Origin: Pseudodesulfovibrio sp.
Lineage (GTDB): Bacteria > Desulfobacterota > Desulfovibrionia > Desulfovibrionales > Desulfovibrionaceae
NCBI GenBank assembly: GCA_022712815.1
Contig: JAFLJW010000125.1
Span: 1-16,714 of the forward strand
Direction of reading: 5' to 3'
Length of the DNA stretch: 16,714 nt
Shown: piece after piece, positions 1-6,599 of the stretch
Layout of the letters: every line of letters starts with the position of its first letter
How positions within the stretch are numbered: position 1 is the stretch's first letter
Translations under genes and position numbers: made by a program
Notes under the pieces: generated by a model
What the model was told of the DNA's origin: nothing
Databases searched by the model: none
Seen by the model: only the letters and a program-made list of their open reading frames with translations

Positions 1-1408
1 TTGGTCTGGTGCGAACCCAGAGCCAGCCACCGAACAGCAATGTCCAGAGCGGTGCCAGTATGCGTAGGGATTCGCCTCCCAAGGCTATGGTCACAAGATA
101 GAAGGCCGTGGCGATCAGGAAGAAGGCAATGGATTTTTCCACATATTCGATCCATGGTCCGGATTTTGGCAGGAATCGGGCAAGGCCGGGATTGAGTGCC
201 AGAAGCAGGTAAGGGATCGCCATGCCCACACCGATTGAAGTGAAGACAGCGGTGATGACAAGCGGACCTTGAACCAATGCCCAACCGAGAACGCCGCCAA
301 GGAAGGGACCGCTGCACGGCGTGGCGAGCAGGGTGGTCAGCGAGCCTGTAAAAAATGCCTGTGTACGGGGATTGGCGTGACCTGTTCCGAATTTCAAGTC
401 CACGACCGGCAGGTGAAAAAGACCGAACAAGCTGAGTGCCAGGGCCATGATAACCCCGGCAAGACCAAGCACGAGCCATTGGTTTTGGAACAAGGCTCCC
501 CATGCCTGACCGCTGCTTCCGAGAACGATGGCGAGCACAAGGAAGAACGAAACAATCCCCAGGGCGAAGAAAATATTGTGTTCCCTGAAAGCGTGTTCAC
601 GGTCAATTTGGTTATCTGAGCCTCCGGTGTTGAGCATGGCGGAGAGCTTCAGGCTGACCACGGGCAGCACGCACGGCATGATGTTGAGTATCAGTCCGGC
701 CAGAAGGCCCATCAGGATGGCTGAGACAAGGCTGGTGACCTCAAGTCCGGGTTGCAGGTATGTTGGGGTGAAATTCCAAATGACAAGGCCATCCTTCGAT
801 TCCTGTGTTGCGGTGGAGCTTGCGGATTTCGATGAGCCTGTGCCCTTCTTTGCAAGTTCGACAAGGCCGGGCCACCACGGTTGATCTTCGGCAAGAGGAA
901 ATCCGCTCGTGTCGATCCCTTTTTCGCCAAAAGTCAGGTCGCGCCGAACAGGTATGCACTTGGTTGGATGGCACAGAAGCAGGTCCAAACGCATGGCAAT
1001 GGGATATGCCGTTACGTCAGCCGGAACCAGTATGAAGAGCCGCGTGCCGCTCTTGTATGCGTTGATGATGACGGACGGATTGAATGTGTCGGGCTTCTCT
1101 TTCCCTTTGGGATAGAAGACTGTGAGTGCCGTGCCGTCGGCAGCCGTTGCAACGAGTTTGGTCGGCTTGCCCATTTCGCTGGGAATGTTGGCGTAGGCGT
1201 ACCAGTCCGGCTCCATATCAATGGATATTGTCAGGATGGCGGCACCTTCAATACCCAATGCCGAACTGGACTCGGCGGTCAATTTGAACGCTTCAACCGG
1301 TGTTTTCATGGGCAGCACAGAGGGCTTAATCTGGGCATGGGCAACACCACAGGCCAGAGCGAGTATGAGAGTGTAAAACAGGGTGGTAATTGGCTTGGTT
1401 AGGTACAT
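1..1408 (-). CDS. dsbD: DsbD-family thiol:disulfide interchange protein, 3' part beyond window
   Basis: The frame is open from the ATG at 1406-1408 to the window edge, so only the first ~469 residues are seen. Residues 1-25 form a signal peptide with a likely AHA|Q cleavage site. A DsbC-like N-terminal periplasmic domain follows, with a cysteine pair C146/C151 (CHPTKC). From about residue 225 a multi-helix membrane domain starts, with the family motifs NIMPCVLP (C246) and ATPCSGPF (C365), the two intramembrane cysteines that carry electrons across the membrane. The C-terminal thioredoxin-like domain would lie outside the window. DsbD takes electrons from cytoplasmic thioredoxin and reduces periplasmic disulfides or feeds cytochrome c maturation. 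An AGG six bases before the ATG is only a weak ribosome site. No partner gene is visible; the next feature upstream is a divergent tRNA. Family assignment is firm, the physiological target unknown. Confidence 0.92.
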   Translation of the reverse strand, partial: MYLTKPITTLFYTLILALACGVAHAQIKPSVLPMKTPVEAFKLTAESSSALGIEGAAILTISIDMEPDWYAYANIPSEMGKPTKLVATAADGTALTVFYPKGKEKPDTFNPSVIINAYKSGTRLFILVPADVTAYPIAMRLDLLLCHPTKCIPVRRDLTFGEKGIDTSGFPLAEDQPWWPGLVELAKKGTGSSKSASSTATQESKDGLVIWNFTPTYLQPGLEVTSLVSAILMGLLAGLILNIMPCVLPVVSLKLSAMLNTGGSDNQIDREHAFREHNIFFALGIVSFFLVLAIVLGSSGQAWGALFQNQWLVLGLAGVIMALALSLFGLFHLPVVDLKFGTGHANPRTQAFFTGSLTTLLATPCSGPFLGGVLGWALVQGPLVITAVFTSIGVGMAIPYLLLALNPGLARFLPKSGPWIEYVEKSIAFFLIATAFYLVTIALGGESLRILAPLWTLLFGGWLWVRTRP

Positions 1409-1442
1409 TGGGAGCCTATTGCATAAAAGTGATAATTTATTG

Positions 1443-1471
1443 TTGACAAATCAGGGCCTGACTAATAGATA
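1443..1471 (+). promoter_or_regulatory. Probable sigma-70 promoter of tRNA-Lys
   Basis: A perfect -35 box TTGACA (1443-1448) is followed, after a 17-base spacer, by TAGATA (1466-1471), a moderate -10 match. This would start transcription about 30 bases before the tRNA. The -10 is weak, so exact placement is uncertain. Confidence 0.45.
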
Positions 1472-1505
1472 TTCACTCCGTTGAGCGGAAACGCGCAACA
1501 CCGAT

Positions 1506-1581
1506 GGGACACTAGCTCAATTGGCAGAGCAGCGGACTCTTAATCCGGAGGTTCAAGGTTCGATTCCTTGGTGTCCCACCA
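1506..1581 (+). tRNA. tRNA-Lys (anticodon CTT)
   Basis: A complete 76-nt cloverleaf. The acceptor stem is GGGACAC paired with GTGTCCC. The D-arm has GCTC/GAGC. The anticodon arm has loop CTCTTAA, giving anticodon CTT, which reads AAG lysine codons. The T-arm is CAAGG/CCTTG around TTCGATT. The discriminator is A and CCA is encoded at 1579-1581. The outermost anticodon-stem pair (27-43) is a G-G mismatch; the other four pairs are Watson-Crick. It is a single gene, followed directly by its own terminator. Confidence 0.97.
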
Positions 1582-1598
1582 CTTTGATCTCAATGAAA

Positions 1599-1633
1599 CC
1601 CCAATAGTTTAACGACTGTTGGGGCTTTTCTTT
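1599..1633 (+). terminator. Rho-independent terminator of tRNA-Lys
   Basis: A 10-bp stem with one G-T pair, CCCCAATAGT (1599-1608) against ACTGTTGGGG (1615-1624), encloses a 6-base loop and is followed by the T-rich run CTTTTCTTT. It starts 18 bases after the tRNA CCA end, as expected for a single-gene tRNA unit. Confidence 0.85.
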
Positions 1634-1826
1634 GCGCCTGTTGAAATTGTGAGTGCGCTCAATCTCACACTCGCTGAAAATCATGTCATTCATTCCTGTT
1701 TATTACGTTGTTCCATGTCTTGGTGCAACTGTCATATACAATAATAATATGTGGCCCTTGAGCTGAATGGCGTTTGGGTATAAAAGAGGTGTGCCTTTAT
1801 CCATTAAATTCCAAGAACTGAGTGTT
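1634..1826. other. AT-rich intergenic stretch without a recognisable gene
   Basis: This lies between the tRNA terminator and the inverted repeat that follows the ATP-grasp gene. I see no convincing reading frame with a ribosome site, no second tRNA, and no duplicated piece of the tRNA 3' end that would mark an integration site. Confidence 0.5.
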
Positions 1827-1861
1827 AAGTCATCCCCCCGTCTTTGCCGGGGTTATGACTT
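1827..1861. repeat. Extended GC hairpin after the ATP-grasp gene
   Basis: An outer arm AAGTCAT (1827-1833) pairs with ATGACTT (1855-1861). Inside it CCCCG pairs with CGGGG around a short loop containing TCTTT. It sits about 40 bases past the stop of the minus-strand operon, so it may serve as the operon's terminator or transcript-stabilising structure, although no T-run follows on the minus strand. The core resembles the GC hairpins at 6344-6362 and 6545-6563, so it could also be a decayed copy of that repeat family. Confidence 0.6.
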
Positions 1862-1901
1862 CCTGTCCCCCTAATTTGAATTCGCTTGATCAATCTGGAG
1901 A

Positions 1902-3173
1902 TCACCCCCTCTTAACCCCAAGCTCCTTCAATGACATCTCAAGTATTTTAAGCTGTTCCATATCTTCGGCCAAGAGGACCACGGCAAAGTTTCCGGTACG
2001 GGATAAATCTTCGCAGTTGAAGGGAAAAACAGAAGTTGATTTGCTGCCATCGTAAAGAATTGAATCAATCCGTCTGCTCAACTCGATAAAAGAGCAGGGT
2101 GTCGTTTTGATCTTGATGAATTTCCAGACGGGAACAGGCCCCACCAATTTTTCAATATTTTGAACGATGAGGCTCACATAGGAAGATCCGTTGAAACGGG
2201 CATTATTCTCAACCGGAAAAATGCCTTCATCGGTGACAATATAATCAAGACCGGTCACGCCTCGATATCCTGATTCGGCCATCTCGGTTACGATTTTCAG
2301 CGATGTTTGCTTGATGGCATCAAAGACTTGCGGCGAAGGACCTTCTCCCTTCAGACTGCCGACATGCACCATCCCCTGTTCGCAAATCTGTTCAATCATG
2401 CCTATATGGGTGATTTTTCCATCACGACCAACAATCCATTGGTCATTGGGGGTGGAGGTGACATTCAAGAACGGCTCGATGAGTACGACCTTTTCGTTGC
2501 TTCCGGCAATGGCTTGGTACAGTTCGACAAGATCATCTCCATTCGTCTTGTACAACGACACGCCGGCCTCACCCAGAGTGCCACGGATAATGACGGTGCC
2601 ATGGGTTGACCGATAGCGTTTAACAATATTCTGCATCTGCTGAAAATTGTCCCTGTTTTTCGGCTGCATTTCGAATGCGGCCCCATCGACAACAGGGATA
2701 TTCAATTTCTGGCACAACTCCTTGAAGGTCGCCTTGTCGTTATGTTCCAATGTATCTGATTCCGTAGCACCAAAAAGATCAGCTCCAAGGATTTTGGCGG
2801 CTTTGGCTTCCATTTGTCCCGAAAACCAGGGGACGTAGACAGGTTTTCTCCCCATCTTGCTGATCATTTTTTTTACCGGCTCAGGAGTTGTCACAATCAG
2901 TTCTGACAGCGTTTCACCTCTGGGTGGCTTGTTATATGCGACTACATGATCCGAACCCAATCCATGGGAACGCAGCCAGAGGTGGTAGTCCCGGTCCAAC
3001 TCGCCACGCAACACGACCAGATCATCGGCGGTTGCTGATGCAAGGGAGCGGTCACATTTTGAAGTAACTGAGGCATCTCGATTGGGAAACTGAGGGAAAG
3101 TATCAGCTGCATAAATGACGAGTTCGTCATTATTGCTTGAAATAGCGGTTCTTATGGATGGAAGGTCTGCCAC
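1902..3173 (-). CDS. ATP-grasp carboxylate-amine ligase-like protein
   Basis: 423 residues. The start is GTG (3171-3173), supported by GGAG six bases upstream. Residues ~1-140 look like the less conserved pre-ATP-grasp region. The ATP-grasp fold follows: NDKATF with K147 at the start of the nucleotide-binding part, VIIRG around R197, a hinge-like VVLIEPF with E233, then GLDYI (D310) and VENNARFNG (E322, N324), matching the acidic and Asn metal ligands of the family. Such enzymes activate a carboxylate as acyl phosphate and join it to an amine or similar nucleophile. It is the last gene of the operon, 57 bases after the phosphatidyltransferase, so the product of the preceding genes, or an amine-bearing intermediate, is the likely acceptor. 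That is inference; the amino-acid-like donor is not identifiable from sequence. The subfamily is uncertain and may be close to the L-amino-acid or peptide ligases. Confidence 0.85.
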   Translation of the reverse strand: MADLPSIRTAISSNNDELVIYAADTFPQFPNRDASVTSKCDRSLASATADDLVVLRGELDRDYHLWLRSHGLGSDHVVAYNKPPRGETLSELIVTTPEPVKKMISKMGRKPVYVPWFSGQMEAKAAKILGADLFGATESDTLEHNDKATFKELCQKLNIPVVDGAAFEMQPKNRDNFQQMQNIVKRYRSTHGTVIIRGTLGEAGVSLYKTNGDDLVELYQAIAGSNEKVVLIEPFLNVTSTPNDQWIVGRDGKITHIGMIEQICEQGMVHVGSLKGEGPSPQVFDAIKQTSLKIVTEMAESGYRGVTGLDYIVTDEGIFPVENNARFNGSSYVSLIVQNIEKLVGPVPVWKFIKIKTTPCSFIELSRRIDSILYDGSKSTSVFPFNCEDLSRTGNFAVVLLAEDMEQLKILEMSLKELGVKRG

Positions 3174-3230
3174 TTGGGTCTCCGGTGGGAAATAGAATGA
3201 TATCAGGGAATAGTTGCAACTGGAGACTGT

Positions 3231-3878
3231 CTAGCCTGCGAAATGAAGTAATTTCCAACCATAGATAAGAGTCAGCACCAGCGTGTATGCGGTGATGGCG
3301 TAATACCAGCGTCCGGTAAATTTAGGGGTCTTGATCGGGGCAACGTTGAGAGCGGCCAGAAGCATCAACACGGTGTAGAGAACGGAACTGAAAACCGCAG
3401 AACCGGGCAAGCCATCAAAGAGAAACAGAAAGGTCAGGATGATAGCATTGTTATCGAGTGCCAAACCCCAATAGGTTGATTTGTCCACTAAGCCGAAGAC
3501 ATTGAAATAGCTTAACCGGATAACGCTCATTGCGACTATGACAAAGGCACCGGGGATGTACCAGGGACTGAAATTGCCATAGCTCAGCAGGATAACAGCG
3601 GGGCAGATACCAAAACTGACAACATCGATCAGCGAATCGAGCTGACCGCCAAACTCTCCCTGCTTTTTAGTTCGGCCTTTCATTTTGCGAGCGAGAATGC
3701 CATCGCTCCAGTCAAAAAAAACAGCCCAAAGCAAGCCGATCATCGCGGCTGGAAAATTCCCCAGAAAAGCGAAATAGATGCCGAGTAATGCTGAAAGGAG
3801 CCCTGCCAACGAACAGATGTTCGGGAGGTCCATCGCGTAGTAGAGTATGGCTCTGGGAGTCTCTGGAGATTTACTCAT
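3231..3878 (-). CDS. CDP-alcohol phosphatidyltransferase family membrane protein (PssA-like)
   Basis: 215 residues with several hydrophobic helices. The full CDP-alcohol phosphotransferase signature is present: D56-x2-D59-G60-x2-A63-R64, then G77-x3-D81-x3-D85. The following stretch SLIDVVSFGICPA is most like phosphatidylserine synthase. These enzymes work in the inner membrane, using Mg2+ to move a phospho-alcohol from a CDP donor to a second alcohol, releasing CMP. Its ATG overlaps the stop of the aminotransferase gene by 4 bases (ATGA at 3875-3878), so the two are translationally coupled. In this context the donor could be a CDP-amino-alcohol from the operon's own nucleotidyltransferase rather than CDP-diacylglycerol. 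A plain phosphatidylserine synthase role is the main alternative. The family is certain; the substrate is not. Confidence 0.9.
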   Translation of the reverse strand: MSKSPETPRAILYYAMDLPNICSLAGLLSALLGIYFAFLGNFPAAMIGLLWAVFFDWSDGILARKMKGRTKKQGEFGGQLDSLIDVVSFGICPAVILLSYGNFSPWYIPGAFVIVAMSVIRLSYFNVFGLVDKSTYWGLALDNNAIILTFLFLFDGLPGSAVFSSVLYTVLMLLAALNVAPIKTPKFTGRWYYAITAYTLVLTLIYGWKLLHFAG

Positions 3879-4987
3879 GATGCCTTTTTTGAACCGATAA
3901 TTGTGCTTAGGGCCTCAGCCGCTGTTTTGTTTTCGGCTTGGGTACGGCTGGCAATACGGATGTAACGGTCAGATTCAGCCATGGTCTTGCCCTGACAATG
4001 CTTGATGTAGATATTATACTCCACAAACAGTCTGCGGGCCACCTCGGGGCCGGATGGAGCATGGGAGGGGAGACGGCAGAAGATATAGTTGGCGTCAGGC
4101 TGATAGGCCATCAGTCCATTGATGGCACATAGATCTTGATAGAATTTATCACGGTCTGCCCGCACCTGATCACAACTGGCGAGAAACTCCTGTTGGTATT
4201 CGGGGGCATGAACCAGAAAAGTTTCAGCAAAGCCATTGATGTTCCAGATATGCAGTCCTTGACGAACCTGATCGGCAAAGGATGCGTTGGCGGTCAACAT
4301 ATAGCCGATGCGCAGACCACAGATACCGTACGCCTTGCTCATGCTTTTGAAGATCGCAAGATTCTGATAACTGGCAATATTTTTTTCTAGAGTTTCCCGG
4401 TCACGATCCCTGGCAAAATCCATGAAAGATTCATCAACAATGAGCATGCAGTCGTGCGCGGCAAGTTTGTCCAGTAGACGGATCAGATCGATTTTAGGCA
4501 CCAGCAATGAGGTCGGATTGTTCGGTGACACAACCACCGCAACATCGGCCTTGCAACGGATAGCCTCTGCCGCAAACTTGTCCACGTCCAGTTGGAAGGA
4601 GGGAGCATCGAGCGCAAACTCAATGACATTTTTTTCCGGTGCTGCGTTGGCGTATTCGTTGAACGATGGAACCGGAACAATAAGTTTCTTGGCAAGGTGA
4701 CCTGAGACGATCTTGATCAGTTCTGCCGCCCCATTGCCCACCACGATTCGTTCCGGCGGTTGATCGATCAGGGTGCCCACCAACTCGGCCAGGACATCCT
4801 GAGCCACAGGATAGTTCAGCACTAATTCATGAATTTGGCTGGCCAACTGCTTAAAAAAACGCTCTGGCGGGAAATAGAGGTTATAAAGGTATGCGTGATC
4901 GATAAAACCATGGCGCCAATAACCGCCATGCTGGCATTCAATTGCTTCGAATTGCTGCTCTTTGGCAGAAGAATCCTGAACTGTCAT
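3875..4987 (-). CDS. CobD/HisC-like PLP enzyme (aminotransferase or phospho-amino-acid decarboxylase)
   Basis: 370 residues, a fold-type I PLP enzyme of the histidinol-phosphate aminotransferase / threonine-phosphate decarboxylase group. Visible motifs: HGG at 20-22, as in CobD-type decarboxylases; GNGAAEL (84-90) for phosphate binding; SPNNPTS (154-160); VDES (184-187, D185 contacting the PLP ring nitrogen); SMSKAYG with Schiff-base lysine K218; LRIGY (225-229); and YIRIASR with R344, the usual substrate-carboxylate arginine. It could decarboxylate O-phosphoserine or O-phosphothreonine to ethanolamine phosphate or aminopropanol phosphate, feeding the nucleotidyltransferase encoded upstream. 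A true aminotransferase role is also possible. The ribosome site is weak (GAG). There is a 127-base gap to the upstream gene, with no clear promoter, and a 4-base overlap with the next. No cobalamin genes are visible, which argues against a routine CobD. Confidence 0.88.
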   Translation of the reverse strand: MTVQDSSAKEQQFEAIECQHGGYWRHGFIDHAYLYNLYFPPERFFKQLASQIHELVLNYPVAQDVLAELVGTLIDQPPERIVVGNGAAELIKIVSGHLAKKLIVPVPSFNEYANAAPEKNVIEFALDAPSFQLDVDKFAAEAIRCKADVAVVVSPNNPTSLLVPKIDLIRLLDKLAAHDCMLIVDESFMDFARDRDRETLEKNIASYQNLAIFKSMSKAYGICGLRIGYMLTANASFADQVRQGLHIWNINGFAETFLVHAPEYQQEFLASCDQVRADRDKFYQDLCAINGLMAYQPDANYIFCRLPSHAPSGPEVARRLFVEYNIYIKHCQGKTMAESDRYIRIASRTQAENKTAAEALSTIIGSKKAS

Positions 4988-5114
4988 ATCTCGTTCTCAT
5001 CTCATTCGGCTTGATCAAATAAGGTTCATGACCAGCCGTTGGTTGTCAAATATTCAAGAAGGGGGGGCTTTATACAATCAGCAAGGTCCAATTCGATGCT
5101 CGGGCTAGAGCGGA

Positions 5115-6014
5115 TTAATCGAAAGCGGGAACAGGAATGAATCGGGGAGAATCACCTCGTTGACTGTTGCTTCCCGTTATTAACGCACCCTGGGCAGCGA
5201 TGGGGGTAATTTCCTGAACGGAATGCCTAAGTCGCTGCGTGGCAATTTGAACCGGGGAACGCCTGGGAAACAATTGTTCTGCCGCCCTCAGGTCCTCAAG
5301 GGTATCAATCTCATACCAGCGATCGGCATCAAAGAAGACCGGTGCAAATGTGAGATTCCCCTCAGCGACCATCTCGGCGAAAACAGACTCATAATACCCT
5401 TTTACCTTCTTGGCAGAAATATGTTGATCCAGTCGTTCCCAGATCAATTGCCACGAACTGCGGGAAATGCTGCAGATGTTTACTGTCTTGAAATGACTGG
5501 CTCCATTGCGATTCATAGTACCGAGCCAAAAGGCATCAAGCTGTTGCCGTTCATTGAGCGTTACTGTTGTACCGTTCATCCATGGCAATATTTTGGAGAC
5601 AGCGATCCGGTCAGGTTGGAGCATCGGCTTAAGCAACGCTGGTTGAAACACCAGATCGCTTTCAATCAGGAGAAAAGGTTCGTCAATCACCTTTCCTGCA
5701 AGCCACAACGAGTAGATATTGTTGGTTGTTTTATATACTGGGCTGGTAATATAGGTGATTTCAATGTCCGCATACCGGGTGCCGAGATAGTCCTGAATGA
5801 CTTCCTCCAAGTGACCTACAACCACAACTAGGCGTTTGAATCCGTGACTGACCAGAGAGCGAATCAACCTTTCAAGGATGGGAATCCCATTAACTTCGAC
5901 AAGGCATTTGGGTGTTGAACTTGTTAATGGATAGAGGCGACTTCCCGTGCCTGCGGCCAACAACAAAGCCGTTCTCACCTGTTCCCTATCGCCAGAAAGG
6001 TTAATCTTACACAT
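5115..6014 (-). CDS. Sugar/alcohol-phosphate nucleotidyltransferase (LicC/PntC-like cytidylyltransferase)
   Basis: 299 residues. The start is supported by AAGGAG five bases before the ATG. The N-terminus has the nucleotidyltransferase signature LLAAGTGSRL (18-27) with K36 in STPKCLVEVNG; then TTNNIYSLW (96-104), a stretch typical of phosphocholine and aminoethylphosphonate cytidylyltransferases; ESD (118-120) with a metal-binding aspartate; and DADRWYEIDT near residue 230. These enzymes form CDP-linked phospho-alcohols from CTP. It is the first gene of the operon and is followed by a CobD-like PLP enzyme; in PntC-type proteins these two activities are fused in one chain. About 55 residues after the catalytic domain are low in recognisable motifs and may be a tail or vestigial linker. 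The exact substrate (ethanolamine phosphate, aminopropanol phosphate, choline phosphate or a phosphonate) cannot be read from sequence. Confidence 0.88.
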   Translation of the reverse strand: MCKINLSGDREQVRTALLLAAGTGSRLYPLTSSTPKCLVEVNGIPILERLIRSLVSHGFKRLVVVVGHLEEVIQDYLGTRYADIEITYITSPVYKTTNNIYSLWLAGKVIDEPFLLIESDLVFQPALLKPMLQPDRIAVSKILPWMNGTTVTLNERQQLDAFWLGTMNRNGASHFKTVNICSISRSSWQLIWERLDQHISAKKVKGYYESVFAEMVAEGNLTFAPVFFDADRWYEIDTLEDLRAAEQLFPRRSPVQIATQRLRHSVQEITPIAAQGALITGSNSQRGDSPRFIPVPAFD

Positions 6015-6278
6015 TGAAACTCCTTACATTATATGGAAAAATCGATAAACAGAAAAGGCGGCTATAGTTTGTTGGGGCAGTCATCCGTTTCACCTGATTT
6101 GAAAAAAATGTTATTTCATCGTGGACAGGCGGAGAAACTACGTCAACACGCGTATGAGGATCAGAGCTTGCACATGGGAATGATTAGAATGTCTAAAGGC
6201 GTGTTTTTTTGTGGCTGGATCATTGACATCGTCGGCTGCCATTTGCGGCATGCTTCAGATATCTCGAAGCAACATATA
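6015..6278 (-). other. Long leader region of the headgroup-type operon
   Basis: The 264 bases before the nucleotidyltransferase start hold no supported gene. They carry the strong ribosome site (6020-6025) and an isolated TATAAT (6033-6028 on the minus strand) too close to the start to give a normal leader. If transcription begins at the candidate promoter near 6279-6307, most of this is a 5' untranslated leader. An imperfect palindrome around GATATC lies at 6252-6270. I recognise no known riboswitch. Confidence 0.4.
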
Positions 6279-6307
6279 AATATGTAACCTTTTTTTGACG
6301 CAGTCAA
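6279..6307 (-). promoter_or_regulatory. Candidate promoter for the four-gene operon
   Basis: On the minus strand TTGACT (6307-6302) and CATATT (6284-6279) are separated by 17 bases, matching sigma-70 boxes 5/6 and 4/6. A small palindrome TTGAC-GCA-GTCAA (6295-6307) covers the -35 box and could be an operator. It is the best promoter-like pair I found upstream of the operon. Confidence 0.4.
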
Positions 6308-6343
6308 GCTTAATGTGTCAATTGTGTTAATCCAATGAGAAAT

Positions 6344-6563
6344 CCCCCGGCTCTGCCGGGGGACCCTAAAAGTTCGACTTATGCGGGAATCATTCTTGGC
6401 GTAATCCCCTCAACAAGCGGTTGTGTTGATGCTGTATTTCCCTTGGTTGCCGACGGCAATATACAGCACAAAATTACTCTGGAGAACAAAGATTCCGCCT
6501 TTAGGCGGTTCTTAAAGCCGCTTTGAGCGGCTCACAGATTCAAGCCCCCGGCTTTGCCGGGGG
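6344..6563. mobile_element. Palindrome-rich 220-bp element with hairpin ends (IS200/IS605-derivative-like)
   Basis: Both ends carry the same 8-bp GC hairpin, CCCCCGGC-TYT-GCCGGGGG (6344-6362 and 6545-6563), identical at 18 of 19 positions. Between them lie further stems: AAGT/ACTT (6370-6380), a three-way fold (6401-6477), CCGCC/GGCGG (6495-6508) and AGCCGCT/AGCGGCT (6516-6532). Subterminal hairpins without target duplication are the hallmark of IS200/IS605 elements and of their non-autonomous palindromic derivatives, which are moved by HUH-type transposases. No transposase is encoded inside. The alternative is a structured non-coding RNA. Boundaries are those of the outer hairpins and could extend a few bases. 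Confidence 0.5.
6401..6477. other. Three-way-junction-like fold inside the repeat element
   Basis: GTAAT (6401-6405) pairs with ATTAC (6473-6477), closing two adjacent stems. One is TCAACA/TGTTGA (6410-6415, 6424-6429). The other is TGCTGTAT/ATACAGCA (6430-6437, 6461-6468), itself capped by TTGCC-GAC-GGCAA (6447-6459). The four stems nest cleanly and are all perfect matches, which is more order than expected by chance. Whether it acts as DNA or RNA is unknown. Confidence 0.55.
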
Positions 6564-6570
6564 GTATCTG
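6535..6570. repeat. Right-end extended hairpin of the element
   Basis: The 8-bp GC stem at 6545-6563 is flanked by CAGAT (6535-6539) and ATCTG (6566-6570), lengthening the palindrome. The same design, a shared GC core with private outer arms, is seen at 1827-1861. Confidence 0.6.
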
Positions 6571-6599
6571 ACTGCTGGATTTGATTGCCAGCACGCACC

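Noticed and set aside
1420..1449. Minus-strand TTGTCA/TATGCA pair as the DsbD promoter overlapping the tRNA promoter
   Set aside because: Predicted start would fall within a few bases of the start codon, excluding the ribosome site, and the -10 match is weak.
1559..1581. tRNA 3' end as an attachment site with a second copy nearby
   Set aside because: I found no repeat of the tRNA 3' end elsewhere in the window and no integrase.
5044..5049. TTGACA (minus strand) as an internal promoter before the PLP enzyme gene
   Set aside because: No acceptable -10 box at 16-18 bases; best options match poorly.
6033..6287. 84-residue plus-strand reading frame in the operon's leader region
   Set aside because: No ribosome site before its ATG, no recognisable domain, and it runs against the operon's promoter and leader.
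6335..6526. Plus-strand frame ending in SAFRRFLKPL as a transposase remnant
   Set aside because: The frame runs through hairpins and no HUH or DDE motif is present; the ending might be a decayed C-terminus but cannot be shown from this sequence.
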